Source: Montifringilla adamsi
Taxonomy: Eukaryota > Chordata > Aves > Passeriformes > Passeridae
DNA: 64,000 bases
Assembly: GCA_017590115.1 (NCBI GenBank)
Contig: JAGGNK010011225.1
Coordinates: 2,419,387 to 2,483,386, forward strand
Direction of reading: 5' to 3'
Program-made: the position numbers and the translations under genes
Shown here: positions 35,187-46,847 of the stretch, piece by piece
Layout: each line of letters starts with the position of its first letter
Position numbering within the stretch: the stretch's first letter is position 1
The notes under the pieces: model-generated
The model's input: only the letters and a program-made list of their open reading frames with translations
Database searches by the model: none
Told to the model about the DNA's origin: nothing

Positions 35187-35192
35187 GGAGGA

Positions 35193-35223
35193 TTCAACTG
35201 AATGTGGAAGTTTATGGAGTAAA
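35193..35223 (+). repeat. 31-bp dispersed repeat, copy B
   Basis: Identical over 31 bases to 32824-32854, in the same orientation. On its left, six bases away, is the GC-rich palindrome; on its right is unrelated sequence starting TGTTGTAG. Copy B plus the palindrome may have been inserted together. Confidence 0.92.
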
Positions 35224-36718
35224 TGTTGTAGTAAGAACAGGATGGTGCAGCTCCACTTTTTAGAATTATTAAAAATGTTGAAGTGAGTAGAGAGAGCACC
35301 CTCAGACACAGGACTCAGTCCTTTGCTCTGGTCTATATCCTGTTGTCCCTGATCCTGAAAGGGCTCATTCAGATTTTGTGATGTCTGTTTCTATTTGAAA
35401 TGAAAATAACAAGGATAATGTATGTGATCATAAACAAAGGATAGGAATTAAAAGTGAAGAATGGATTTTGCTCATATTTTCGTTTTATTAGGCTGGCTAA
35501 CAACTTCATCAAATGAAATATTGATTTTTCTGATGACAAATCCATGCAGAATCCTATTTGAATTCAGCTTAACCTAATTGCTATTTATCTAGCATTAAGG
35601 AAAAAAAAGGCAAAAAAGGTTTTCCAGTTTAATGTACCATAGCCCATGAAGCTATTTGTACATTGAGGATCCCTTGTGAGAGACAGGCACCAGCCAAAAA
35701 AGGATAACAAATATTCTATTGGCTATTTTTTCTACTAAATATACCACTTTTTCTTTGAGTTTTACAACAAGGAAAAATAAATGGCAACACATACAGTTTT
35801 GGGCAGAGTACATCACTGAATAATATTCTCTAAGAATATTTTGCATAGATTGTTGATATATCTCTTATTATGCACAGACTTATTTTGAGAAATGATGAAT
35901 GAAATGTTCTGTATACAATGAAGACTATCAGGGTATCCTACAAGGAGAAAACACCTTTTCTCCTAAGGATTTCTAACACTTTGGAACATTTCAGCCATCT
36001 TAACTTGGAGACATAGAAATATAATCAAATGCAAAGTCTGAATAATTAAACTGGCTAGGTCGAAATTGACCATCCACTATCATAAACCATAACATTTAAC
36101 AAAAGTAATATTTCAGACATATTCACTATTTCATATTTCATGTCCCAAAGTCAAATTGTATTTCTTAATGCCTATGAAAAGACAAAAGATTTCAACTAAA
36201 CTATTATTCATCCAATAAAAAAAACCCTGATGCTTGCAAACTGTCTGATAATTAAACACAAAGAATAAGAGATGCAGGGACAGTATATATACAAAATGAA
36301 CTGTGTAATTAATAAGACCTGTTTAGCTTTATTTATTCTTTTAAATACCTCAAAGCATATTCATCAGTGATTTGCAGCATATTTTGCAAAATAAGCAATT
36401 TTTATGCAACTGTGATACAATAGTTCACGAGGGTCAATATGGTTAAAACATATTCTGTGTAATGATGATGGAATCATATTTCTCCTCAGTCAGCAATAGA
36501 TGTAAGAGCTACCTAAAATAAATTCAGAATTATAGTTCAGAGCATAATTTTAAGTTACGGCATTTGCCTGGTTTATATAAATCCACTTTTTTTTCCTTTT
36601 TTTTTCAAAAATGAAGAAACAAATTTTGACCATCTGAATCAGGCATGGTTTGTGAGTGGGAAACAAAACGAAAACAAACAAAAAATAAACCAGCTTGAAA
36701 ACTGAGTTCACTAAGCAT

Positions 36719-36785
36719 GAATCACAGTCCCACAGCATTGTTTAGGTTGGAAGTGACTGCTTGAGATCATATAGACCAACCTAAT
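36719..36785 (-). mobile_element. CR1 LINE 3' end fragment
   Basis: 'Gaatcacagtcccacagcattgttt' followed by 'aggttggaagtgactgcttgagatcat' and 'agaccaacct' is the reverse complement of a CR1 3' end. The match fades after about 36785. The element is on the - strand. Confidence 0.7.
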
Positions 36786-37813
36786 AGTGAAATACTATTG
36801 TTATCCTGAGGAGATATTTTTAATCAAGGTCATCACTGTAGCTGCTTCACTCAAGGTGAATTGTGTACCCTTGCTTTAGATTAATATTAGGCTTTTTCAT
36901 GTTTTGTATAAGACTATAAAAAATTGCAGCAAAAAAGATATCAGAATAATAGTTTCTTTAGAACACAAGGAGATTAAATACGGATTCCATAATAATCTGT
37001 AATTTCCATAATTATCTGGTTTTTTAAATCAATTTATGAAGAGTTGTAACACTAGATACAAAAGGAAACCAGGAAGGTAGAAAACAATTTTTTCTTTTGA
37101 AGAAGAGCTCCCAAGTTTTCCTGCCCAGTGGTCAAATTACAAAAGAAGTCATATTCTTAAACTTCAAATTTGGCTGCATTTTTATTTCAGTTGGAAAACT
37201 TTCCATATCTATAGTCAAAAATTTCTTGAAATGATTTTCCATGAGTTTCCATTAGTTTATTTTCCATAATATAATGGATAAGTCACCTAACAGTGTCTGT
37301 GGAAAAGCTTGTTCTTTCAGGAGAAATATGCATGCAACTGCATGTCATCACGAGACACTTCAAAGACACTTCCTTTATTTCCTGAACTTAACAAAATTAC
37401 TTCCTGCATTTGTACTCCAGAAATCTGACCATAAAATAAAAAGATTTCTCTTCATAAAAACTTTCTTCTTACCTTAATGTCTCAGAAGATCTACTGACAT
37501 TGGTTTGTGTTTTGAGGTTTTTTAGTTCTACTTGGCAGTCCAATTTCTAAAATCATCCATTCAGATTTCTTATTCTGCAGTTTTTTCAATCTAAAAAGCT
37601 GATAAGTCTGAAACCAAGTACAGTAAAAGAATAACAGTGGTTTTGTCATTTATGACTGTATCTGCCTGAAACTGCTACTTTTTTTTAAAAGATTATGTAT
37701 GTTGAATTCCTGTTTGGAGCATAAACATGGATAGCTAGTGAAATGTTCCTTAAGAATCCACTCGTCCTTCTCAACTTCCAAATTCTTTTTGGTTTGCTTT
37801 TTTTCATCATGGT

Positions 37814-37887
37814 TGTCAAGGCTCCGCCTTGATGACAAAAAAGGAAAAAAAAAAAAAAAAAAGGAAAAAAAAAAAAAAAAGAAGAAA
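37814..37887 (+). repeat. Small hairpin followed by A-rich tract
   Basis: TCAAGGC-TCC-GCCTTGA (37816-37832) is a perfect 7-bp stem with a 3-base loop, extendable past a bulge. It is followed by A6-GG-A18-GG-A16. The tract is a simple repeat and the hairpin may be chance. Confidence 0.7.
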
Positions 37888-40784
37888 ATGATAATACCCA
37901 ATACACATAAATGATCTACATTTAATAATGATCTTAATATAATAATTACTTTGTTACCTAACAGTACATTTTCTGTCTGGGCTTTTAAACAGCTTTTCCT
38001 TAATTCTAAAAGAAAATAATTTTTCATGATGGGTAAGAACTGTGTCAGTTGAAAAAGAGTACCTAATTTCATTGTTGGGGGGAAGGTATTTTAGGTATTT
38101 TGTGCTTAATGCATGGACTGATTGTTTCTCCACTTTACAAATGGCAGTTAAGACATTGCTATTGGTGGAAATGCTTTTAAAATCACCTCTTTCATCCCTT
38201 CTACCCTGCAAAACCAAAATGAAAATAAATGTTAATCTCTCCTTTTCCCCACATTCTTTTTTCATGCTATGCTTTATATACCATCTAGAACTTTCTATCC
38301 AAAGTCTTCTCATTAGACTTTCTAAGTAGTAAAATTTAAAAGGATTTAAGTATTCCTCTGTCTCCATGAGAGGACTACCCTAAAGAGTGTCTCAAAGTTT
38401 TCTTTAAAAGAAATGCTTGAGAAAGTACTTAGTTACAATTGCATACTATGTAAAGAATTCATAGCAAAATACCATGTTTTGAATCCTATGAAAAGTCCAG
38501 ATTAGTAGAAGACAGCATGGCCTCTGAAATTAGCAATTTTACTGACCACACTTTAGACAAGAAGTAAGCTCAGAAAATATTGTATTACATTTTTATTCTA
38601 AAACCTGAAAATTTTCTCAAGTAAACCATGACAGTGAGTTATCATACAGTATGCTGGAAAAAGTCTTAGAAGCAAATAATAAATTTAAGTACATTTCATT
38701 TGCTTGTCTGAATTTCAGAAAGCCCTTTGTCATTGAAGATAAGCAGAAAAAACCCAAAAGCATATTTTGTATCATTAGTTTCTCTTGCTAAATATTTTCT
38801 TTCTCTTATCCTGTCTTTCCAGGTAATAATTTGAAAGCCAACACTTCTTCTGTTGTTGAGTTGTTGCTTTGTGGCCCTTTCTATCACAATAATTAGAGGA
38901 AACAACATTAGTAAACTAGCTGATAGCTCTAAAAACAGTCAAAGCCATTTAAAATCACAACCATATTTATTCCTATTTTGACTGTTTTTTCTCACTTTAA
39001 CTTAATATACTTTACATATTGAAGGATGTAAAATTGGAAGATTTATCAAAAAATCCTGAGCAGCTGAAATACCACAGGCTCAATTAGAATTCTAAATACT
39101 CAAGATGCTTTCAAAATAAAACAGCTGGTAACATTTTTAAGCTATTTTTTCCCATGGGAATTTTAGAATGAATAATTTCTTAAAGATTATAATTTATAAT
39201 GACTGATCAGAATATTTATATGCCATAGCATAATACCATCATTTTTTACATTTGAAACCTTGCATGGAATAAGCAAAATAGAATATATGTCATAATAAAA
39301 GAGTACTTGAATTTGCATTTAAAATTTTTCAAAGTATTTGCAGTATTATTCATTATGCACATCAGTAATTTAGTGCTTTCATAATGAAATGTTTGGAGTA
39401 TGAGGCAAATTGGAGTCACTGTGAGAGAGACCTGTCACAAACCGTACGACAAAAGAGTATGACAATTAAATGTACATTACACAGGTACTATGACTATCAC
39501 TCAACTCCAAATTGCTTTTTGATTTACATTTGCATGTGGTTTTTATATATTTTATACAATATTACAGTATCATTGGACTGCTTTAAGGTTTGGGCCTCCA
39601 AATTAGACCAAGCTGATTTTCAAAGATATGTAACTTCCATAGGTACATTTCCATAATGTAGGATTTATTGTTGAAACTGAGCTTCCCATTTTCCAAGTTA
39701 TTACTTTCTGAGGTTTGGGGACCATTCTAGTCAATTTACCTAAAAGTGAAAAGATGATATTTCTAATTATTCACACTTTTCCTTGAAAATTTCCAGTAAT
39801 ATTTGTTGGTTAAAATAATCAATAGGATTACATAAAACATATAATATTTCTATAAACTCTAAAGATACATAGTAGCAAGAAAGTATCTTTTAAAGCCATA
39901 ATTCTTCTGTCTGCACTTGTTGATTGATTACCCTTCACCATTCTTACGTATCACAGGAGAGTTGCTGAAGGATCATGCTGGATTTCCAAGTACTTTACAC
40001 TGAAGCCATACCAGAGACCACAACACAAGGGGGACTCTCAGTTAAGTAGCATTTTTTTTAATGTTTCCATTAACTAGTGATTTTTAATTTTTTTTTTTTA
40101 AGTAGTGAAATCAAAGGAAGATAGATACGCATTAGACATGGCTACCTCAGGTCTGCTTATTTAGGTGGACTGAAAACTGGGAGTGGGGAGAGTAGGTATG
40201 ACAAGATAGAAGAAGAGAAACTGTAGGTATCACATGCATGATGGTGTTTTTTCTTTCATATATCTTAGACAATTTTCTCATTCTTTTTTTCAGCATAAAA
40301 TACACTTGGATGTTGGACAAAGAATATAAAGTTTGTATTTAATATAGTTGATATATTTAATATAAAATATAAATATGTCTAAAAATGGGACAAGAATATA
40401 AAGGATCCTCAAAGAATTCTGTATTTTTAATAGACTTTGGAAATACAGATATAAAGAACTACTGGAAGACTGGCATAAGAAATTTTAAGTGCTTGGGGAG
40501 GACTATCTAAATAATTCTCCTTCCTTCTGACCTGATCTTCCAGGCTAGGCCAAGAAGGCTTTCACCACAAAAGTGACTGTTGAGTTCATTCAAGCACCTG
40601 CTGAGTTAAAGTCAGTCACTTGTTCAAGTACCAAAGGTGAGAGAGCTGTTGCCCCTTAAAATTGGTTTGAGAAAAAGCAAACAACCCAGGATATGGGAAG
40701 TTTTCTTCTCTTTTTAATTGTAGATCAGGCCAATCCTCTTTAATTTTAATGAGATAATTTTCAAGACCTTTAAGTGAAGCTAGC

Positions 40785-40819
40785 TTCTAGATATATTATT
40801 ATATTATATTCTAGATATA
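40785..40819 (+). repeat. Direct repeat TTCTAGATATA, 24-bp period
   Basis: TTCTAGATATA at 40785 and 40809, with an AT-only linker. A minor local duplication. Confidence 0.65.
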
Positions 40820-41147
40820 ATCTGAAGTTTAGCCTGGAAAAACCAAACAGAGAAGAAAAAGCTAAATCAGAAATCTCAGCTTTGAGCATAAGGCTCAGAG
40901 TTAGGAGGGTTATACCATTCTAAGTTATGATAGAAAATGTTTCTTCATGCAAAAGAGACTGCCCCCATCGACATGCACATTTTGAATAACACTGCCACCA
41001 CTGATGAGAGTGCTCATCAATGAAATATATTTCTGTAAGCTTAATGAAACTTAAAGAATACTCCAGGAAGGTCCATAATTTCATCACCGCAGAAGAAAAG
41101 GTAATAAAAGTCCAACAAAAATCTGAGATGACAGCTTGTTAAAACCT

Positions 41148-41201
41148 ACACACACACGCACACACACACACACAAAAAAAAAAAAAAGAAAGAAAAAAAA
41201 A
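41148..41201 (+). repeat. (CA)n then A-rich microsatellite
   Basis: About 13 CA units with one G interruption (41148-41174) run into A14 and then G-interrupted A-runs to 41201. Seen directly. Confidence 0.9.
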
Positions 41202-41439
41202 GTCATATTATTTCCCTCTGAAAGTAAGGAGCAATGACTTGGAATGACTTTTATGTATAGCATTTCAACAGAATTCTTTAGCCAAACTAATCCTGAAGTC
41301 ATGGGCTTGCTACTTACAATACCTTTTAAAGATCTCCATCTGAAATTTTCTGTCGATTCTGTGCAGCTTTCTTCAGTTTGGACCAGACACTCTTTAATCT
41401 CTGTTCCAAAAACAAGGAGAAATCTCCAGTTTGTCTGCA

Positions 41440-42015
41440 CTAGAAAGAGTGTGGTCAGCAAGTCAAGGTGATCCTCCCTCTTTACTCAGCCCTAGTGAAG
41501 CCATATCTGGAGGGCTGTGTCCAGTGCTGGGGTCCTCAGCACAAGAAATACTAGGAGCTACTGGAGAGGGTCCAGTGGTAGCCACAAAGATGATTTGAGG
41601 TCTGGAGCATCTCTCTTAGGAGGAGAGACTGAAGGACCTGGGTCTGTATAGAGAAGAGAAGACTGAGAAGGGATCTCATCAATGCATATAAATATCTCAA
41701 AAGCAGATGGTTGCAAAAGGATGGTGACGGACTCTTTTTAGTGATTGCCCTTGACAAGCAGCAGTGGCCATAAACTAAAGAACAAGATGTTCCATCTCAG
41801 TGTGAGGAAGAACTTCTTTGCCACATTGAGGGTGGCAGAGTTCTGGAACAGACTGCTCAGGTAGGTTGTGGAATTTCCCTCTCAGGAGACATTCCAAACC
41901 CATCTGGACACATTCTTGTGTAACCTGCTCTGGGTGACCCTTCCTTGGCAGGGGAATTGGACTGGATGGTCTTCAGAGGTCCCTTCTAACCTTAATGATT
42001 CTGTGATTCTCTGAA
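41440..42015 (+). mobile_element. CR1 LINE 3' ~0.58 kb
   Basis: A clear CR1 3' segment on the + strand. In order: 'agtgtggtcagcaagtcaagg', 'ctttactcagccctagtgaagcc', 'tggagggctgtgtccagtgctgggg', 'gagagggtccagtgg', 'tggagcatctctc', a long middle, 'aggaagaacttctttgcc', 'gagttctggaacag', 'ctgctctgggtgacccttccttgg', 'ggaattggactggatggtctt', then the tail ATGATTCTGTGATTCT. The first 300 bp or so correspond to the C-terminal coding end of the CR1 polymerase, with the reading frame broken in several places. It belongs to a different 3' type from the copy at 24430: its distal region has the 'tgctctgggtgaccc' form. Confidence 0.92.
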
Positions 42016-45000
42016 AATGCTTCAGCAGAAGATTTTATGGCAAGATTTTCTGTTTGTGCAGTCCTCAGTCCTTCAATCCTCATTACACAGAGTCTAGACC
42101 TTAGAATCTTTCTAAGACATCCCTTTTATTTTTTCCATAATAAATCATAAACACATAAATATAGTTATACTGAAACACTTCTGTGATTATAATTTGAGCC
42201 TAGACTGAGGGTTTTGTCAAGAGTTTTGTTCAAATGTAAGTTTTTCTATCTTCTTTCTTCTCCTTTGTGTTGCCGTTGAGGGAAAGAGATAAGGTTGTCT
42301 TAAACCTGTTTGTGCTACCATGAGTTGATTTCCTTCTTTTTTTCCCTCTGGTTATTACCTGTTTTTCAGGGTAGACTTATCTCTGAATTTTTTAGGTTGA
42401 ATGATTGAAGTATGAGATAACATCCTTACAGTGTTTTTTTCTTTCTTAGCTTTCAGTCATTGAAATGAGTTCACAGTTTCATTATTAAAGGTAATGCTTT
42501 AGTTAGAAACTCCTTGTTTTTAAAATTGTACAAAATCTCAAAACCAGGAAAAAAACAAGCAACCCAGATGAAAAAAACAAACAACTCAAGTGATAAGAAG
42601 ATTTATGAAATCAACTGTAATTTCTCTATTTTAAATTTCAGAAGCAGGTCATCAGACCAGTACTAAACACTCAACACAGTTTGCTATTAAGTGCAGAAGT
42701 GTCCAATAAAACACAGTGAAATTGAACCTCATGGACGTAGGCCTTGATCAAAACTGTTGCTTTGGGTTAAAGCTGTGTTGTACTTTCAGATGAACATAAA
42801 GCAGACAATACATTCTTATGAATACAGACCCTGACAGAGACAATTAATCTATTTTTTTTCCCAGTTAATTAGCGATAGGTTTATAGGGTTATGAAATGAG
42901 ATGTATTATATTGTTTGGAAAAATGTGGACATACATCCTTGATTCTACCTGGATACATCTGCACAATATACTAAAGGCAGAAAAAGGTTCGCTTTTCAGG
43001 AATAGACTAAAGGTAAAGGCTTCCTCAAGCATACCTTGTAAATCGTGTGCTATCACTATCACAGCCAAATATTAGCATGACAACCAATGATCTTTGCTCC
43101 GACTGATGCCAGAAAATGCCTTGCAGAATAACAAAGATATAGTCAGTGGTTAAGTCTTTCCTTATATTGCCTTTTTGACAGTTCCATAAGGAACTTTCTG
43201 AAACTTAAGATGTACTTTGGCATGAAACTCTGAGACCAATGCTGTGAGCTGCAGAATCTGGAATTTTTAGATTAACCTGTGGAAACTCTCAGCAAGTTTC
43301 CACAATCTCTCACCCATATGTTCACTACAACTTAACATTTACTGTATTATGTTGCTAATCATTTTCATTTAAATGTACCTCATAAATGCTTTTGAAGTAC
43401 CTTCACACAACAATTTGTTCTTGCCTACTGCTCTATTTGCTCTATTAATTATTGTGTTGACAAGCTGTCTGCTCAGTTCAATGGACCATCTTGGGAGGAG
43501 AGACAAATTTAGGAACACATCAGCAAATATTTTAGACAACCTTTAAGTTTTAATTTTATTGTCTTTAAATATTTCTGGGAAAGTGGATTACTGCTAATTT
43601 TTAGATATACTTTCTTCTAAGATATACTTTCTTTTAAATGGCTGAGGGATTGATTTGTTTTGTTTTTGACTTGTCCATGAGCAAGGTGTGAAATGACAGA
43701 TAAAGATAAATTAAATCAAGATCTCTGCATAATTGTAAAACTCAAAACAAAAGCAGCTTATGTGACCTAAGAGTAAAAGCATTTTAAATAAGCCCATATT
43801 TATTACTCCCCTCCTAACTGTTACATGGGACAGAAAAATTATGCTGTTGTATTGACATGTTTCACACCTGGAAAGAATGAATGTCAACAATCAGCTAATG
43901 TGATGGTCCTTCAAAGTGGAAATGCAAACTTGGGTTAAACTAGGCTCAGATCCAGCAATTCCAATTTAATGAGTGTGATAACAGTAGACCCAGTTAAAGT
44001 GAGTTGCTGACTAATTTCTTCCTATGATTTACAGTGGCTAAATAAAGCCACCACTAATAATTTAAATTGCTTTGAATTAAATGCAAACATAAGGAAGTAA
44101 TCAAGTTATTATTTTGATGGAAAAAAAAGATTGTCACAGATGTTAAACTCTTTTAAAGGTAGGTATTATGGAGATGCAAGATACTCCCCTGAAATAATTC
44201 CTGAAAGGAGAGAACAAATCCCAGTCCTGAATCCCTGTTTTTTTAATACATAAGCCCCATAGAAAACTAAATATCATATATTTTAAAAGCACGTTTCATG
44301 CTTGCTATACCTCATGGTGTAAAATATATGAAGACTTATTATTATGTTTCATAAGATTATGGATATGAGGAAGGTTGTCATCATTCAAAAAGTTATGGGA
44401 CAGGAAAAGGTCAGGTCTCCATCCATATTACCATTGCTATCCTTAGCTTCTGTGAATTGAAACTAAAATAGAAATACTTTGAGAAATTCACATGATTTTG
44501 AACAACACAAAAGAAATTACTGCTGTCGGTGACTTCACTAACAAACTTTGTTTGACAAGACAGGTGCATACTTATCTAGCATACTCTAAAGCATACCAGC
44601 CTTGGTAAAAATTGTAAAGATTAATTAGGTAGACAGACATGCTAGCTGGGATGTTTTGTTCTAATTTAAACACGCATTTATGTCATCAATGCAAACCTGT
44701 ATTTTCAAGCACTCTGGCTTTCATCCTTATAGTTTTGTTGGCAACAGCCTGACATTAAAGTTATCTCATGCATACAAATCATAACTCTGATACTTTATAG
44801 AGGACAAATATGACTAGTTCATGATTTCTGTAGTTACAAGTAATGACTATGGGAATGCTTAAAGAGACCCTTAGGTTTCTTCTTCCCTAGATTCACTTGT
44901 AAATTCCAAATGAAAAACTGCAAAGTGGAAGATATATAGTACCCAGATGGAAGATGGAAAAATCCCCATTAAGAAAAAGGAAAAGATTGACACCATTAGT

Positions 45001-45029
45001 GTGTTCAAATATGTAATGAGAGCCCAGGA
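42016..45029. other. Gene-free AT-rich sequence
   Basis: About 3 kb with no open frame worth listing, no RNA gene and no recognised repeat. A short tandem of AGATATACTTTCTT occurs at 43603 and 43620. Confidence 0.6.
43603..43633 (+). repeat. 14-bp direct repeat, 17-bp period
   Basis: AGATATACTTTCTT at 43603-43616 and 43620-43633, separated by three bases. Confidence 0.75.
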
Positions 45030-45170
45030 ATGCTGCAGAATCTTTGTCCTTCACGGTATCCAAACATGATTGGAGAAGGCACTGAGCAACCTTCCCTGAC
45101 TGAGACTGTTTTGAGCAGGAGCTTGGACTGGACACCGCTAAGGGTCTTTCCCAACCACTGTTTTCCTTTG
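45030..45170 (+). mobile_element. Worn CR1 LINE 3' fragment (probable)
   Basis: 'Ccaaacatgattggagaaggcactgagcaacctt', then 'tttgagcaggagcttggactggacacc' and 'taagggtctttcccaacc' follow the order of a CR1 3' end ('ctgggcaac', 'ttgagcagg.gttggac.agat', 'ggtcccttccaac'). The tail repeat is lost. The orientation is +. Divergence is high, so this is a probable rather than certain call. Confidence 0.6.
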
Positions 45171-46404
45171 GCTTTTTGAATGCCAACCTCCCTGCCTTGC
45201 CAAAATTAGAGCCACCCACACCTGGTGGAAGTTGGCCTTTTTTTCACCACTGTCCAGCTCCTTGCTCCCTAGTGATTGGATTATCTCTGACCCAAGGCAC
45301 ATCACCACAAGTCTCATGGGTGTGCTTTGTCCTGCTGCTCACAAGGCAGTGGCCCTCTCACTTTCTAGTCTTTACCTGCCCAAGCCTCACCCCTTTGTTA
45401 TTGTATCTCTTGGTTAGAATTGGGTAATAAAGAATACTACTTAATGTGAATGCATAGGCTAACAGTTAGCCAAACTATTGTTTGGCTGTTGAGAAGGAAA
45501 TAACCCATGGAATTTGTGAAAACAAGGCTGTATAATTCTTCGCACACTCAGTACTTATAACCCACGTACTTGTGAAAGTTAATCTTTAAGCAAACATTAA
45601 ATAAATTAATTTTGCCTACTTCAAACTCTCATAAGAAACTCAAATCCCTAGCAGCCTGAGATAAGAGGCAAACTAGCCTGAAGAAGTCCTAAAATTTCTA
45701 GGTACAAGCATACCGTGCAAAAACTAGAACTCTGATTCAGACTATTTTTTAAAGAAACGAAAGACTTCTGCTCTGCACAAATTATCTGCACAAAATTGTT
45801 CTTTGTGTGGCATTATGTACACAAATATTTTTTCCTGTGAGCATTCCCAAACCACACACATTTATGCATTCTGTTGTAAGATTTTTGCCTTGCATCGGTG
45901 CTTATACCCAAAACAAACACACCTGTAATTCTACTAGTGTCTCTAGGCAACACACAGCTGTAATAGAAAGCAATTTGTCTAAAACAGAAAGATTTTCACC
46001 TGTAATAGTCCCTACATCTGAAGGTAATTCTTTTAGATTTCAACAATTATATTCATTTCACTAAGTATGATGAAACTTTCTAATTCCACAGACAAAACCA
46101 CTTCTTCTGAAAATAACATTTCCTAGTCTTGTACAGTTTGCACTTCATCAGAGTGAAAAAACAGTGTAGTCCATTTCCAGCTGAACCAGCAAACCAATTA
46201 TGGTAGCACATTATGAACTGACAAGTTCCCATAATAGCAATCCTAGCAGACAAAAAACAGAGATCAAATCTAAATTAGCCACAGCCTTAGGCTTTCCCTT
46301 CACAACTGAAAGGCTACTAATGGGGAAACCAACAGAATACTACCTGATCCATCTGTTTATTTGGTTTTGGTTTTTATTCCTTTCAAATAGACTATCTCCA
46401 TTAA

Positions 46405-46454
<50 letters not shown>

Positions 46455-46477
46455 AGGAAAAGAAAAACAGAAATACT
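45171..46477. other. Gene-free sequence with long poly-A
   Basis: No gene seen. Frames at 45176-45427 and 45807-46064 lack domains. A tract of 43 A lies at 46410-46452 and generates poly-lysine and poly-phenylalanine frames on the two strands. Confidence 0.5.
46410..46452 (+). repeat. Poly-A tract, 43 A
   Basis: The longest homopolymer in the window. It ends 20 bases before the target duplication of the solo LTR at 46478. The exact length should be treated with caution. Confidence 0.9.
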
Positions 46478-46842
46478 TGAGCCTGAACCAAATTCACCTG
46501 ACAAAGAAACCTCCACACGGCTTCTGAGGGTGCTGATTAGTTGAGGGTTTATTGGGGGTCCCAACCCCGGGAACAGCATGGTTACTGAGGGAGAAGTGGG
46601 GAAGAAGGAGGCTAGGGGATGGAAGGGCCAAGAGGGGAGGAAAAGGGCTAAGAGAGGGGAAAAGCTAAGAGGGCGACTGGTCTCGCTCGCAAGGCTTAAG
46701 AGGCAGATTGAAATTGGGTGCGGAATCAGACTTGGGCCAATGGGATGACAGATACAGGATGGTTCAGGGCAGGACCACAGGCTTAGAATATACCATACAT
46801 TTTGGAGGGGTGAGACAGAGCATACCATTTAAATAAAATGCA
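46478..46842 (-). mobile_element. Solo ERV LTR, 365 bp, 5-bp target duplication
   Basis: On the + strand it begins TGAGCC (46478) and ends ATGCA (46842). It is flanked by ATACT at 46473-46477 and ATACT at 46843-46847, a perfect 5-bp target duplication with TG...CA ends. Read on the - strand it contains a pyrimidine-rich U3 ('ccctagcctccttcttcccc'), then 'ggggttgggacccccAATAAAccctcaac' (signal at 46548-46553), then about 70 bp of U5 ending GGCTCA. No internal retroviral sequence is attached. The frame at 46340-46828 (-, 162 codons, the longest in the window) runs through this LTR and the neighbouring poly-A and is not a gene. The family name is unknown to me. A 5-bp duplication is typical of ERVL-like and some other groups. 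Confidence 0.85.
46548..46553 (-). promoter_or_regulatory. LTR polyadenylation signal
   Basis: AATAAA on the - strand, 70 bp before the LTR 3' edge. It sets the element's orientation. Confidence 0.65.
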
Positions 46843-46847
46843 ATACT

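Larger units (their letters stand above)
33669..36718. other. Gene-free sequence, includes 128-codon open frame
   Basis: No supported gene. The frame at 33696-34082 (+, 128 codons) starts 28 bp outside the LTR and is one of the longest frames outside any repeat. It has no domain, signal peptide or family that I recognise, and its composition is unremarkable, so I treat it as chance. Slightly GC-richer sequence at 34370-34620 is unassigned. The second copy of the 31-bp repeat and the GC-rich palindrome are annotated separately. Confidence 0.5.
36786..41439. other. Gene-free AT-rich sequence
   Basis: No gene seen. The long - strand frames at 37650-38072 and 37685-37906 owe their length to poly-phenylalanine encoded by the A-rich tract at 37837-37887. 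The frame at 37954-38367 (-, 137 codons) is opposed by another frame on + and shows no domain. Microsatellites at 37837 and 41148 are annotated separately. Confidence 0.5.

Noticed and set aside
37650..38367. 140- and 137-codon open frames on the - strand
   Set aside because: The first gains its length from the A-rich tract (poly-Phe). The second is opposed by a frame on + and has no recognisable motif or plausible splice context.
26795..38940. Similar stretches 'aaactagctaatagctgga' (about 26800) and 'aaactagctgatagctcta' (about 38914)
   Set aside because: Similarity is under 20 bases with mismatches, which is expected by chance in AT-rich sequence of this length.
46340..46828. 162-codon open frame on the - strand, the longest in the window
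   Set aside because: It runs through the solo LTR at 46478-46842 and then through the poly-A tract, which supplies a poly-phenylalanine stretch. It has no domain and is explained by the repeat.
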